From assembly GCF_024807035.1 (NCBI RefSeq), contig NZ_JANUCQ010000002.1, forward strand, positions 310,001 to 374,000: a stretch of DNA of 64,000 nucleotides. Direction: 5' to 3'. Positions 27,998 to 39,053 of this stretch are shown here, in pieces (within the stretch, counting starts at the first letter, position 1; every line of letters begins with the position of its first letter). The notes beneath the pieces are model-generated. The model worked only from the letters and a program-made list of their open reading frames with translations. It did not search any database and had not been told where the DNA came from. Source of the stretch: Methanococcus voltae PS (lineage in GTDB: Archaea > AGJL01 > Methanococci > Methanococcales > Methanococcaceae). A program made the translations under genes and the position numbers.

Positions 27998-28528
27998 TTA
28001 TAACAAACTCTTTAAGTATTTTAAAGATTCTTCTACATCATTTTCATCTATTGCAACATATTTCATAGAAATTTGATTTGCTTCTAAAATATTTATTAAT
28101 TCATCCATGAAAATGCCTTTTTCAGAAATAAATTCCATTTTATTGATTTTTTCATTCATATTTGAATTACTTGAGAATCCACCCCATTCGGAACCTGAAC
28201 AAGTCTTATAAATACCGCAACTTGGACTACCATCTACGCCGACCAATAAATCAATTGTATAGCCATTTTCTTTGTAGTTCATGATTTGTTGGATTACGGG
28301 TTTCAACATTTTTTGAGATTGTTCTCTAAAATGAGGGGTGTCAAATTGCTCCTTTACATGCCCCCATCGTTTGATACCATATATTATAGTTTCAGGACAA
28401 GGTAATTGGATTATACCATAATTAGCATCCATTAAGTAATTTACTACGTCTTTTAACGCTCCTTCGTATTCGCATATCCCTTCTACTTTTGCGTTTCCAT
28501 TCAATATACAATGTGCAACGATTGCCAT
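27998..28528 (-). CDS. TudS-related putative desulfidase (DUF523-like)
   Basis: The 176-residue protein has three well-placed cysteines: AHCILN near residue 7, LPCPE near residue 44 and SPSCG near residue 103. In thiouracil desulfidases (TudS, DUF523) three such cysteines hold a 4Fe-4S cluster that removes sulfur from thiolated bases. The substrate here is unknown. ATG at 28528 has only a weak ribosome site (AGATGT), so the start is less certain. It is divergent from a flavin reductase-like gene, with an A/T-repeat-rich spacer between them. Confidence 0.72.
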   Translation of the reverse strand: MAIVAHCILNGNAKVEGICEYEGALKDVVNYLMDANYGIIQLPCPETIIYGIKRWGHVKEQFDTPHFREQSQKMLKPVIQQIMNYKENGYTIDLLVGVDGSPSCGIYKTCSGSEWGGFSSNSNMNEKINKMEFISEKGIFMDELINILEANQISMKYVAIDENDVEESLKYLKSLL

Positions 28529-28854
28529 TTTTTTACATCTTTTGATAATTTCACCACAGGGTTATATTTTGTATTTTTTATTTTTTATTTTTTATTTTTT
28601 ATTTTGCATATTAGTTAAATTAGTACCATATAAAGTCGCATAGGTGGTTATTTATCATAATTATACTATTTATAGGTTATTATATTAAAAATTCATTAAA
28701 TAATAGATTATTAGTTAATCTAATTACGTAATTTAATTGGTAATATATTTATAAAATAAGTATTATTATGTAATATAATTATAAAATAAATAATACTGTA
28801 GTTATCATTATAATATACTAATGTTATGAAAAAAATTAAAATAGAGGTATGCAA
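28529..28854. other. AT-rich divergent intergenic region with 7-bp repeats
   Basis: This 326-bp region carries four copies of ATTTTTT (28573-28600) and no open frame. It must contain promoters for the flanking divergent genes; TATA-like sequence is too common to pick one. Confidence 0.5.
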
Positions 28855-29463
28855 ATGATTTTAAAACCGTTTTTAAGGGAAAATTTTATACCATTACCAG
28901 TAGGGTTTATATCGTCAATCAATAAGAAAGGAATTAGAAATATAGCACCTTATTCTTGCTTAATGCCTGTTCTAAGACCTTTAGATTTAATATGTATTGC
29001 TTCAGCAAAAAGACGAGATACATTAGACAATATTAAAGAAATGAACGAATTTGTAATTAATATGACTGGCGTAGATTTTGCAGACAAAGTTGTGCCTACT
29101 GCGAAACATACGACCCCTGAAATAGATGAGTACGAATATGCACAGATTGAAGAGAAAAAATCTAGAGTAATTAAAACACCAGGTATTAAAGGAAGCTATG
29201 CTTGGATGGAATGCGAATTATTCAAAATATACGAAGAAAAAACTTATAATTTGATTATGGGTAAAGTGGTCAACTTAGAAGCTGATGACAAATACTTAAA
29301 AAAAGACGGTTCTCTCGATGTAGAAAAGGCTAAACCACTATTTAATGTGAGCGATTCTAAAGGAATGAATTTTTGCACTGTAAACGAAATAGGGACTCAT
29401 GAACCTTTTGGAGCTATGTTTCCCGATGGTAAAGACCCATTATCAAAAAAATACATAGAATAG
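28855..29463 (+). CDS. Flavin reductase-like (flavoredoxin-type) protein
   Basis: The 202-residue protein has the FMN-binding split-barrel plan: LPVGFISSINKKGIRNIAPYSCLMP at the N terminus and FVINMTGVDFADKV in the middle. Members bind FMN and transfer electrons or reduce flavin. I use ATG at 28855, six bases after GAGGT; the ATG at 28849 directly abuts that site. The electron partner is not evident from neighbours. Confidence 0.85.
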   Translation: MILKPFLRENFIPLPVGFISSINKKGIRNIAPYSCLMPVLRPLDLICIASAKRRDTLDNIKEMNEFVINMTGVDFADKVVPTAKHTTPEIDEYEYAQIEEKKSRVIKTPGIKGSYAWMECELFKIYEEKTYNLIMGKVVNLEADDKYLKKDGSLDVEKAKPLFNVSDSKGMNFCTVNEIGTHEPFGAMFPDGKDPLSKKYIE

Positions 29464-29626
29464 CTATTAAATTACTTAATTACAATATTTTACTTATTTT
29501 ACTTATTTTACAAAATTTATTAATTGAGTATAACAAATTATTTGACTATTTGATTATTAATTTTAGATTGTTATTGGTAAGTTAAATTGGTAAATAATTG
29601 ATTAATCTATTGTTTATTAGAGCTAC

Positions 29627-29854
29627 TTACTTTGAAGGTACTTCCATATCGTAGGAGTTTTCAGTTAAGTAAGCTATAAATTTATCTAATTTTTCAGTAC
29701 CCATTTCAAACATTAAGCAAGCTACGGTACTATCTACATAAATAGGCTCAAACAAATCAATATATACGAAATTTTCATTTATTGCAACGTTTTTAATATT
29801 TTTACTACTTAAATAGATGTCTGTTTCGTTATTTTTAAATTTGAAATATTTCAT
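29627..29854 (-). CDS. Small unknown protein
   Basis: This is a 75-residue acidic protein without membrane segment or recognised domain. The call rests on ATG at 29854 preceded by GGGTGACATT, an excellent ribosome site, and on normal codon use. It lies downstream of the S-layer gene on the same strand, 270 bp after its stop. Confidence 0.65.
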   Translation of the reverse strand: MKYFKFKNNETDIYLSSKNIKNVAINENFVYIDLFEPIYVDSTVACLMFEMGTEKLDKFIAYLTENSYDMEVPSK

Positions 29855-30127
29855 AATGTCACCCGGATGATTTAATTAAATGATATATTAGGATAATATG
29901 ATATATAATTATCCGTACGAAATTAGGACTTTTTTTGATGTATATATTCGTATTTAGAATATAAACTAATAAAATACGCGATAATATCAAAAATAAAACT
30001 ATAAATTAAAAAATAAATAAAAAAAGTAATATTCTAAAAAATAAAGTATATAAAAACAAAAGAATGTAAAATAATTTTAAAAATTAAAAAAAGAATAATT
30101 TTGATACAATGTATTATTCAATTTTAA

Positions 30128-31768
30128 TTATAATAATTCAACAAATGCTTTTGCAGCTTCGTTGGTAGTTTTTGTATTTCCACCCGCTACAACTAAAACA
30201 TCGTTTCCATTAGCTACACCATTTACAACTGCTAATGTAGCTTGTGATTCTTCCGTAAGGTTTATTTTACCCATTGACTTTAATTCTTTTGATAATGCGT
30301 TTACCACAGGTCCACCGACAACAATTAAATTTTTGTCAGCTGACTCTAATGATATTTCTTCATCTAAAACAGCTAATGGAGCTTTTAAACCTGTTAATTT
30401 AGTTCCAGTACCTTCAATACCTTCTAAAGCTATTTCAGAGTTTAAAACGGTTCCTTTTGAACCTACTGTTAAATCTAAATCTTTTGTAGTGTCCATTTCA
30501 AACAATACGTTCATAGTGTTTGCTTTATCGTCATCATCATCGAAATTCATACTTGCATATTTTAAAATATCGATTTCTTTACCTGAAGATAATGAATCGT
30601 GGTCGTCACCAACGTATTTTAAAGCAATACCTCGGTTAGGTACACCTTTTACAATATCATCGGTGTAAACTAATTTATTACCTTCTTCTATAACTACGTA
30701 AGTTTCCCAGTCAGGTATGTATTCCTCACCTAATGGCATACACTTTAAGTTATCGGTAACTACCAATTCAACGAAACCATAGTCATTTCCTATATCTTTC
30801 CATGCTTTAAACATTCTAACGCCGATACCGCCAGCCATTAAATTAGTTGGTGCATTGTCAAATTTTTCAGCGATTACTTTACCATCTTTTAAGATTTGTA
30901 ATTTTATTTTATATTCTTCGTTGGTAGTTCCTGCATTACTTACTAAAACAGAATCAACTTTTACTTCAAGACCGTTTACAGCGTAAGTATCGCCTTCTTT
31001 AATTACACCTTGGTAAACTTCTTTACCTAAAACTACGACGTCTTTACTACCACTCGTACTCATGATGATATAGTTTTCGCCTAAAAATGGTATTTCTTTA
31101 CCCGGGCATAAAAAATCTAAGCCTTTAAAAGTAGTATTATCGTCTTTGAATGATAAAACAGCGTAAGATAATTCATTTTCGTTTATAGCCCATTTATCGT
31201 TGTTTTCTTTTGTAACTCTACCCATTAAAAATTCATAAGCATCGTTATCGTTATCAAACCATTTGAATGGGTCTGTATCTTTAACTTCGGCTAAGGTGGA
31301 TAATCTACCTAATGAAACAGCACCATCTTTTGCATCTAAATCAGTATCGTCTCCAAAATAAGCAGTATTTGCCATTAAATCAGCATAATCGCCATCTGCA
31401 GCTGCTACGAATAACGCATTGTCATCCTTAGTTGCTAAAGTAACTTCTTTGTTACCTACTAAATTGTAGTCATCTGACTTAGCAAATGCCCTCACGTTAA
31501 GTTTTGCTGAACCAACGTCTGCTGATTGCTCTGTATATAATAAATTACCAACTTTTGCGGTTATCTCTGCTGCAGAAATTACATCTCCTGCGTTTGCATT
31601 TGAACCTACAACAATATTAACATTTGGATTTCCTTCAACAACAACTTTTTTCGAGAAATCTTCTACATCTCCAATTTGTTCTACTGCAAAAGCGCCCGTA
31701 GCCAATGTCGAAGCCAACATTGCACTACCTGCGATAATTGCACTAGTTTTAACTATGCTTCTTACCAT
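30128..31768 (-). CDS. sla: S-layer structural protein
   Basis: This 546-residue secreted protein forms the paracrystalline cell wall of methanococci. Residues 1-28 are a signal peptide (two Arg/Lys, hydrophobic core, cleavage after AFA), and the mature chain begins VEQIGDVEDFSKKV, which I recognise as methanococcal S-layer sequence. The mature protein is acidic and rich in Asp, Val and Gly, ending in a domain with VVGGPVVNALS and VVAGGNTKTTNEA. Two N-glycosylation sequons are visible (NTT near residue 210 and NLT near 506). ATG at 31768 follows AGGTGAACT. Codon use is visibly more regular than in the neighbours, as for a highly expressed gene. Confidence 0.95.
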   Translation of the reverse strand: MVRSIVKTSAIIAGSAMLASTLATGAFAVEQIGDVEDFSKKVVVEGNPNVNIVVGSNANAGDVISAAEITAKVGNLLYTEQSADVGSAKLNVRAFAKSDDYNLVGNKEVTLATKDDNALFVAAADGDYADLMANTAYFGDDTDLDAKDGAVSLGRLSTLAEVKDTDPFKWFDNDNDAYEFLMGRVTKENNDKWAINENELSYAVLSFKDDNTTFKGLDFLCPGKEIPFLGENYIIMSTSGSKDVVVLGKEVYQGVIKEGDTYAVNGLEVKVDSVLVSNAGTTNEEYKIKLQILKDGKVIAEKFDNAPTNLMAGGIGVRMFKAWKDIGNDYGFVELVVTDNLKCMPLGEEYIPDWETYVVIEEGNKLVYTDDIVKGVPNRGIALKYVGDDHDSLSSGKEIDILKYASMNFDDDDDKANTMNVLFEMDTTKDLDLTVGSKGTVLNSEIALEGIEGTGTKLTGLKAPLAVLDEEISLESADKNLIVVGGPVVNALSKELKSMGKINLTEESQATLAVVNGVANGNDVLVVAGGNTKTTNEAAKAFVELL

Positions 31769-31886
31769 TAGTTCACCTAAGGGGATACTAGCATCAATAA
31801 TATTTTTTAGATATTATTAATAACTTAGTATTATTTTTTTAATTTTAATATTACTTGTCAACAAACATATGTAATAGTAGGAATAA

Positions 31887-31895
31887 TATATAAAA
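31887..31895 (-). promoter_or_regulatory. Candidate TATA box of the S-layer gene
   Basis: TTTTATATA reads on the minus strand about 120 bp upstream of the S-layer start. Transcription would begin near 31862, giving a leader of about 95 bases. Other TATA-like sequences exist nearby, so this is a best guess. Confidence 0.4.
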
Positions 31896-32061
31896 CTTAT
31901 GATATGATACTACTATTTTTTAATAATTAATACTGAAAAACTATATCTTGTTTAAATTTGATTAAATTCCTAAATATATACCTTAAATAACATTAAATAA
32001 GATATATCAAGATTAAAATCAATTATCTCAACAAATTATTAGATTATTTAATCTATACTAG

Positions 32062-32084
32062 TTACAATAAGGGGGTTATTGTAA
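32062..32084. promoter_or_regulatory. 9-5-9 perfect inverted repeat, candidate operator
   Basis: Arms TTACAATAA and TTATTGTAA flank GGGGG. It lies in the 575-bp region between the divergent S-layer and NicO-type transporter genes, about 260 bp from the latter. Apart from this site and a few TATA-like runs the region shows nothing. The symmetric arms fit a dimeric regulator such as a metal sensor; the pairing with nickel is inference from the neighbour. Confidence 0.6.
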
Positions 32085-32343
32085 TGATTATTAATTAACA
32101 TGCTTATTTGTAGACCACAATAGTATATATATCTTTCCATTTTTGCCAGAGTATTCAAAACTTTAAAAAAATATTATATTGTAATATTCAATATATTAAA
32201 GTAGTATTTAATACTATTTAAAAAAACTTTATAATAATCACCTATATATATAGTAACAATAATATTTTATTACTAAGTAATATTTTATTAAGAATATTTT
32301 AAAAATCGTAATACTATTAATTTATTATAGATAGGTGATGATT

Positions 32344-32970
32344 ATGCAATACGTCATATTATTTTCAGCATTCTTATTGGGGGCATTTCATGCACTAGAG
32401 CCAGGGCATGGAAAATCAGTTATGGCTGCTTTCGTACTTGGGACAGATGCTAACATCTGTAGCACATTAACATTGGGTTTTACCGTAGTATTTTCTCATA
32501 TAATTGTTATATTACTCATGGGGATTTTATCATTGTATTTATCAAATTATTTCAATTTAGGGAGCTTAAGCTCAACTATGGAACTTATTGGCGGAGTTAT
32601 TTTATTACTGGTTGGAATTTGGATATTAAAAAGTTACTATAAACCTCACGTACATAAGATAGATACAAATAAAAGTGCTATAGCCATAGGATTATCCGCT
32701 GGTTTAATCCCTTGTCCTGCAGCTCTTGCGGTGCTTTTAATTAGCATATCTAGTGGAGTTATCGTCGATGGATTATTATATGTAATTATCTTTAGTTTAG
32801 GTCTAGCAGTTAGCATTTCGTTGTTTTCGATTCTATTTGTAAAAAGTAAAGATTTCTTGGAAAAATATGTTTCTAACAATAGCATAAACAAATTACCATT
32901 AATTAGTGGAATTATAATTATATTGTTTGGAATTTGGAATATCGCTGGTCCGTTGTTTGGAATTCATTAA
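32344..32970 (+). CDS. NicO/RcnA-type nickel or cobalt transporter
   Basis: The 208-residue protein has six predicted membrane helices. Its helix-one motif LGAFHALEPGHGKSV is the NicO/RcnA signature, and SAGLIPCPAALAVLL is the second conserved block. Such proteins move Ni2+ or Co2+ (some relatives move sulfite-type anions). Ni and Co are central to methanogens (hydrogenase, CODH, methyl-CoM reductase cofactor). The start at 32344 is five bases after GGTGA; earlier GTG/ATG codons overlap that site. A cytoplasmic His-rich loop (KPHVHK) is short. Import versus export cannot be decided. Confidence 0.82.
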   Translation: MQYVILFSAFLLGAFHALEPGHGKSVMAAFVLGTDANICSTLTLGFTVVFSHIIVILLMGILSLYLSNYFNLGSLSSTMELIGGVILLLVGIWILKSYYKPHVHKIDTNKSAIAIGLSAGLIPCPAALAVLLISISSGVIVDGLLYVIIFSLGLAVSISLFSILFVKSKDFLEKYVSNNSINKLPLISGIIIILFGIWNIAGPLFGIH

Positions 32971-33089
32971 ATTTTTTACTTTATTTCTTTTTTAATTTTT
33001 AGATTATATTTATTTTAGTTTATTATTATTAAGTTTTTATAAAAGATATCATATAAGTTAAATTAAAGAGATAGAGATTTGGTCAAAAT

Positions 33090-33116
33090 ATGGAAAATAT
33101 GGAAAATATGGAAAAA
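33090..33116 (+). repeat. 9-bp tandem repeat at the thiL start codon
   Basis: Three units (ATGGAAAAT twice, then ATGGAAAAA) each supply a possible start codon. Copy-number change would alter only the first residues. Confidence 0.9.
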
Positions 33117-34232
33117 AAAGCAATAAATGAATTTGATATTATAGATATAATTCAAAAAAACAATACCTCGGTAAAGGGAAATTCTGGCATTATAAAATCT
33201 ATTGGAGATGATTGTGCAGTAATTAACTTGGGAATTAACAAATTAGTGATAACTACAGATATGTTGTTCAAAAGTACTCATTTTCCAGAGTTACTTACGC
33301 CTTTTCAAATTGGAAAACGAGTAGTTACTGCCAATGTATCCGACATAGCTTCCATGTGTGCTAAACCACTCGGAATTGTGGTATCAATGGGATTTGACAA
33401 AGAAACTGCCGATAAAAAGTATATTGACGAGCTTTCGAGGGGGATAAATTCGGCTTGTTGTGAATATGAATGCCCATTAGTAGGTGGCGATACTAATAAA
33501 TCAGAAGAATTGGTTTTATCAGGTACTGCGTTTGGTATTACGTCAAATCCAGTATTTAGGGATTTTAATTTAAAAGAAACAGAAACAAATCAATATGAGT
33601 CAAATATATACATAACTAATGACTTAGGGAAAGTATCCTGTGCTTTGATAATGTATGAAAAATACTTGATTGATAAAAAAAATGGAGTCCCTTATGACTT
33701 TAATGTAGGTTTAAAGCTCATAAATAACTATCCCGAAATTTTTAATAAACTTAGTGAGCCAAAAGCAAGAATTTTTGAAGGTATGGCACTTAATGGTCAT
33801 ATAAATACTTGTTGTGATATTTCCGATGGATTAGGTAAAGATATCACATATTTAAATAATTTTGAACTTAATTCAGAAGATATATTAAATTGTGCAAGTT
33901 CTGAAACCTTTGAATTCTGTGAAGAACTTGATATTGACGATATTGGATTATTGGATATTATATTAAATAGTGGTGAAGAATTTGAATTGCTATTTAGTTC
34001 ATTTAATTCAAGTCATTATTTGAATAATAAATTGGAAAAAATTGAACGTAAAAATAAAAGTAAAAACAAAAATGATGAGAATAAAGATAATAGCAATAAT
34101 AATAAGAATAATGACAGTAAAGTTCAAAAAATTGGAAAAACAATTGAAAATGGTCAATATATAGATAGTGTAGCATTTAATAAATTCCACGAGGGCGTTG
34201 TCAAAGGCTATGTTCATCGTTGGAATGATTAA
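33090..34232 (+). CDS. thiL: Thiamine-monophosphate kinase ThiL
   Basis: ThiL phosphorylates thiamine monophosphate to the diphosphate cofactor. The 380-residue protein has the expected Mg-ATP motifs: IKSIGDDCAVI, TDMLFKSTHF, VGGDTNKSE and CDISDGLGKDI. Residues about 320-348 are a Lys/Asn/Asp-rich insertion near the C terminus that relatives of usual length (about 310-330) lack. The start region is three tandem ATGGAAAAT-type units, so ATG occurs at 33090, 33099 and 33108. The first is used here because GGTC lies upstream. The gene is monocistronic. Confidence 0.93.
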   Translation: MENMENMEKKAINEFDIIDIIQKNNTSVKGNSGIIKSIGDDCAVINLGINKLVITTDMLFKSTHFPELLTPFQIGKRVVTANVSDIASMCAKPLGIVVSMGFDKETADKKYIDELSRGINSACCEYECPLVGGDTNKSEELVLSGTAFGITSNPVFRDFNLKETETNQYESNIYITNDLGKVSCALIMYEKYLIDKKNGVPYDFNVGLKLINNYPEIFNKLSEPKARIFEGMALNGHINTCCDISDGLGKDITYLNNFELNSEDILNCASSETFEFCEELDIDDIGLLDIILNSGEEFELLFSSFNSSHYLNNKLEKIERKNKSKNKNDENKDNSNNNKNNDSKVQKIGKTIENGQYIDSVAFNKFHEGVVKGYVHRWND

Positions 34233-34385
34233 TGTATTGATAATTTACTATTAGATTAATATTAGATTTAATATTAGATTTAATAGTAAATATAAATAAT
34301 ATGATAAACAATAGTTTAGAATTACGAAAATTATTACGCTAATTATGAAAAATTATAATGAGCATGTTGATAAAAATTACATTAA

Positions 34386-35378
<993 letters not shown>

Positions 35379-35560
35379 GTATACTACATTAGTATATTAA
35401 ATACACTATTTTATATACACTATTTTACATTCTTAAATTTTAAAAATAAGATTAAATAAAGTTTAAAATAATAAATTGAATTTAATATTTTATTAAATAT
35501 TCTATTTTTAGATTATAGTCTTAGATTATAAGTTTAAATTATAAGTTTAAATTATAATTT

Positions 35561-36790
35561 TTAGATTATAAGTCCGTAACCGATTAATCTCCATCTTGAA
35601 CCTATTTTTCTGCTAATTGCTACTCTGTCATTCTTATCTGCACAGATTGGCAATTTTAATTTAATATCTACTTCGTCAGGTCTTGCTGAAGCAGTTATTC
35701 CAACGGTTGTTGATGTTCCAACGTTTAACATTAAAACTTCATTTGTTTTTAATGGTTCGATTGTCAATTCGTCTTGTGAACCTACAACTCTTTCGAGTAA
35801 CTGAGGTTTTATTGTCATTTGCTCTAAAGTTGGAGGTAAAGTTCCAGGTTTTCCTGCAATACTACCGTTTAAAGCATCTGATTTTGTTAATGAAGGGTCT
35901 AATTCAGTACCTACACCAATTAAACCACCAGGTTGTGCTTCTTTTACTTTTGCAGAGCCTGCACCTAATGAAGTTATTTTTGTTACAATTGGCTTCCAGT
36001 AAGTTTTGTTTCCTTCTACAACTTTTATACCAGGTCTTATTTCAATGTCTGCACCTGTTTTTAAGAGACCTTGGATGATACTTCCACCGATAACTCCACC
36101 TTTTAAGTTTTTAATAGGGGAACCTGGTTTATTTACGTCAAAACTTCTTGCAACGTGCATTCTTACATCTAAAGTATCGTCTCTTTCAGGTGTTGGGATG
36201 TACTCCTGGATTGCACTTAATAAAACGTCTAAGTTAGCACCATGGTGTGCAGAAACTGGAATTATAGGTGCGTCTTCTGCTACAGTACCTTTTACGAATT
36301 CTTTTATTTCTTCGTAGTTTTCGACTGCTTTTTCACGTGAAACTAAATCGATTTTGTTTTGGACGATTAAAATGTTTTTAACACCTAAAGCGTCTAAAGC
36401 CATTAAGTGCTCTTTTGTTTGCGGTTGTGGGCATGTTTCACTTGCTGCGATAACTAAAATAGCGCCATCCATTAAAGAAGCTCCTGATAACATAGTTGCC
36501 ATAAGTGTTTCGTGTCCTGGTGCATCTACAAAGGAGATTTTTCTTAAAACTTCTGGTTTTCCACCGCATTCACATTTGTTTGTGATGGTGTAAGATTCAG
36601 CGCCCTCACATTCTGGACATTTTTTAATCTCGCAATCTGCGTAACCCAATCTAATTGAAATACCCCTTTTCAATTCTTCACTGTGAGTATCTGTCCAAAC
36701 ACCGGTTAATTTTCTTGTTAAACTTGTTTTACCGTGGTCTACGTGTCCAACCATTCCAATATTTACTTCTGATTGTTTCGTTCCTGTCAC
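35561..36790 (-). CDS. eif2g: Translation initiation factor aIF2 gamma
   Basis: This GTPase subunit carries initiator Met-tRNA to the small ribosomal subunit. The 409-residue protein has [10 protein letters not shown] (P-loop), DAPGHE and NKID motifs, and a Zn knuckle (CPECEG followed by CECGG) typical of aIF2 gamma. The start at 36790 follows GGAGGGA. Domains II and III are complete, ending [14 protein letters not shown]. Confidence 0.98.
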   Translation of the reverse strand: MTGTKQSEVNIGMVGHVDHGKTSLTRKLTGVWTDTHSEELKRGISIRLGYADCEIKKCPECEGAESYTITNKCECGGKPEVLRKISFVDAPGHETLMATMLSGASLMDGAILVIAASETCPQPQTKEHLMALDALGVKNILIVQNKIDLVSREKAVENYEEIKEFVKGTVAEDAPIIPVSAHHGANLDVLLSAIQEYIPTPERDDTLDVRMHVARSFDVNKPGSPIKNLKGGVIGGSIIQGLLKTGADIEIRPGIKVVEGNKTYWKPIVTKITSLGAGSAKVKEAQPGGLIGVGTELDPSLTKSDALNGSIAGKPGTLPPTLEQMTIKPQLLERVVGSQDELTIEPLKTNEVLMLNVGTSTTVGITASARPDEVDIKLKLPICADKNDRVAISRKIGSRWRLIGYGLII

Positions 36791-37128
36791 TGTTTCCCTC
36801 CGTAACGTGTAATTTATTATTCTTAATTTGATTCTTAATTAAATCTTAAATTGGCTTTATGCAATTTATGCAAATTCTAACGTACATTTGAAAATAAAAT
36901 AATATATTTATATGTCTCATAAAATAATTATAAATTTATGTACAAGTACTAATATACTAAACAATATACTAAATAGCATACTAAAAATTATCGGCGTACA
37001 CCTAAATAATAATAGTTAGATTAAAAGAAGATAGTTATTTATAGTTTATATAGGTTTGTAAAATTAAAATACATTGACGAAAATTAGTAATTTAATACAT
37101 TATAATTATACACGGAGATTGGAAACAC
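36791..37128. other. Divergent intergenic region between aIF2 gamma and truD
   Basis: This 338-bp AT-rich region has no open frame or clear hairpin. A TATA-like ATATATTTATATG at about 36900-36912 could serve either strand. Confidence 0.4.
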
Positions 37129-38577
37129 ATGGAAACTTATAAAAAATTTGAATATGTTATGGAAGAAAGAAAAAGAGAAAGTAATGAAAATATCTCTAAA
37201 TTTAGAAATAATTTTAGGCGAAAGTTTAGAAATAAAAAAGTTACAAATGACTTAACCGATTTAAAAATAAACATTGAACATTTTATTACAGATTTTAGGC
37301 GAAATGATGGGCTAGTAAAAGAAAATCCCGAAGATTTTATTGTTGAGGAAATTTTAGAAAAAGACTTGGTTTTAGAAGCTGGGAAAAGCTTAAAAAATAA
37401 AGAAATTAGTGAAACTAATGAAAATAATAAAAATAATGAAAATAAAGAAGATAATTTAAATATTCCTGAAGAATTCAAAGACGTAGAGCGTTGGAATGGG
37501 TCTTTTTTGCATTTTACAGTTGAAAAACTTAATTATAACACCATTGATGTGATAAAGGACTTAGCAAGACTTACTAAAACTAAAAGAAAAAATTTTGGTT
37601 TTGCAGGTACCAAGGATAAATACGCTTTAACGACCCAAAGAATGGGTTGTTTTGGGATTAAACCAGAGGTTTTGGAAGCAGTTGGTAAAAATGGACTCGT
37701 AAAAAAAAGAGGGGGTCAATTTATAGTAAAAGATGTCTGTAAGTCAAATAAAAAGTTGAGAATGGGTAACTTATGGGGTAATAAATTTACAATAAAAATT
37801 AGAGATTTTGAAGAAAACGAGAATGAATGTGAAAATAACCCTATTGAGGATACAAAGTTAGATTATGTGCTCAATTATTTTGGAATTCAACGTTTCGGGC
37901 TATATAGACCAATTACTCATCTTGTAGGTAAACATATTTATGAAAGAGACTTTGAAACGGCTTTTTATATATACTGTGGTACCCCAATACATGAAAAAGG
38001 GCTTAAAAAAGATGCAAGAGAAGCTGTTGAAAATGGCGATTTCAAATTAGCTTTAAAATTATTCCCTAGGGAAAGTGAGTACGAGAAAAGACTTATACAG
38101 CAGTATTTAAAGTATAAAGACTATAAGAAAGCTTTTTACGCATTTGCCCCACAGCTTAGAAGTTTATTTGTAAACGCTTATCAATCTTATTTATTTAATG
38201 AAATATTGAATAAAAGATATGATTACGGATATAAAACTCTTGAAGGGGACGTATTAGAAGATGGAATACCTACTGCACCACTTTGTGGGTATAAAACAGA
38301 ATACTCCGGAGGCATAGCTGGAGAAATTGAGAAAGAAGTATTTGAAAAGTACAATATCGACTTTAAGAAGTTTAGAATTGAAGATTACGGTAATTTCTCA
38401 GGATTTAGACGTAAAATGATTACTCCAGTTTATAACTTTAAAATTAAAAAAATATATGAAAATGAAGAAAATGTTGAAAATTCAAATGATAATCCAATTT
38501 TGAAATTATCTTTTGAATTAGAAAAAGGAAATTATGCTACAATTGTAACTAGGGAATTTACGGGTAAATTATCCTAA
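37129..38577 (+). CDS. truD: tRNA pseudouridine(13) synthase TruD
   Basis: TruD converts U13 of tRNA to pseudouridine. The 482-residue protein has the family motifs KENPEDFIVEEI and NFGFAGTKDKYALTTQ; the catalytic Asp is residue 163. The TRUD insertion domain and the C-terminal GNFSGFRRKMI are present. The N-terminal 60 residues and the segment about 90-112 are Lys/Asn/Glu-rich additions. ATG at 37129 is preceded by GGAGATTGG. The gene is divergent from aIF2 gamma. Confidence 0.94.
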   Translation: METYKKFEYVMEERKRESNENISKFRNNFRRKFRNKKVTNDLTDLKINIEHFITDFRRNDGLVKENPEDFIVEEILEKDLVLEAGKSLKNKEISETNENNKNNENKEDNLNIPEEFKDVERWNGSFLHFTVEKLNYNTIDVIKDLARLTKTKRKNFGFAGTKDKYALTTQRMGCFGIKPEVLEAVGKNGLVKKRGGQFIVKDVCKSNKKLRMGNLWGNKFTIKIRDFEENENECENNPIEDTKLDYVLNYFGIQRFGLYRPITHLVGKHIYERDFETAFYIYCGTPIHEKGLKKDAREAVENGDFKLALKLFPRESEYEKRLIQQYLKYKDYKKAFYAFAPQLRSLFVNAYQSYLFNEILNKRYDYGYKTLEGDVLEDGIPTAPLCGYKTEYSGGIAGEIEKEVFEKYNIDFKKFRIEDYGNFSGFRRKMITPVYNFKIKKIYENEENVENSNDNPILKLSFELEKGNYATIVTREFTGKLS

Positions 38578-38600
38578 TTTAAGAGAATTTACCAGTTATA

Positions 38601-38645
38601 TTCTTTATATTCTTTATATTTTTTATATTCTTTATATTTTTTATT
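38601..38645 (+). repeat. 9-bp tandem repeat, five units, between convergent genes
   Basis: Units read TTCTTTATA, TTCTTTATA, TTTTTTATA, TTCTTTATA and TTTTTTATT. The array ends at the stop region of the lipoprotein gene and follows truD. Its T-rich plus strand could also act in transcription termination. Confidence 0.9.
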
Positions 38646-38653
38646 TCATTAAC

Positions 38654-38866
38654 TTAATAGTTTATCCATGCTATTTTAAATTGGCCATTAGTTGTCCTAA
38701 CGTTAGATTTTAAATTGTTACCATTATTTTTTGAAATATCTTTATAATCACTATCTGTTGTAATATCTTCATTTAGCACTTCGTCAGAACACACTGTTAC
38801 ACCAATACATCCAGATAACATTAACATACAAGATAAAGAAAGAATTAAATAAAGTTTATTTTTCAT
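38654..38866 (-). CDS. Small putative lipoprotein
   Basis: The 70-residue protein has a Lys-rich start, a hydrophobic core and the lipobox LSGC at about residues 18-21, followed by a short polar tail. ATG at 38866 follows GAGGGGCATAT, a good ribosome site. No known domain; likely attached to the outer face of the membrane. Confidence 0.7.
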   Translation of the reverse strand: MKNKLYLILSLSCMLMLSGCIGVTVCSDEVLNEDITTDSDYKDISKNNGNNLKSNVRTTNGQFKIAWINY

Positions 38867-39053
38867 AATATGCCCCTCAAGGTTAATAATATAGCTAATA
38901 ATAAAATAATTTAAAATACCCGATATATATAATTTTTTACCCTAATTAATCCATACTGTACAATAAATTGTAAGAGAATAGGTCAAATAATTTAAATAAA
39001 TGATGCAATAAAGAAATAACCAGGAAACTTAAAATTATGATAAACGTGATATT

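Noticed and set aside
35683-36593. Several plus-strand open frames within the aIF2 gamma gene
   Set aside because: They are antisense shadows of a well-conserved gene.
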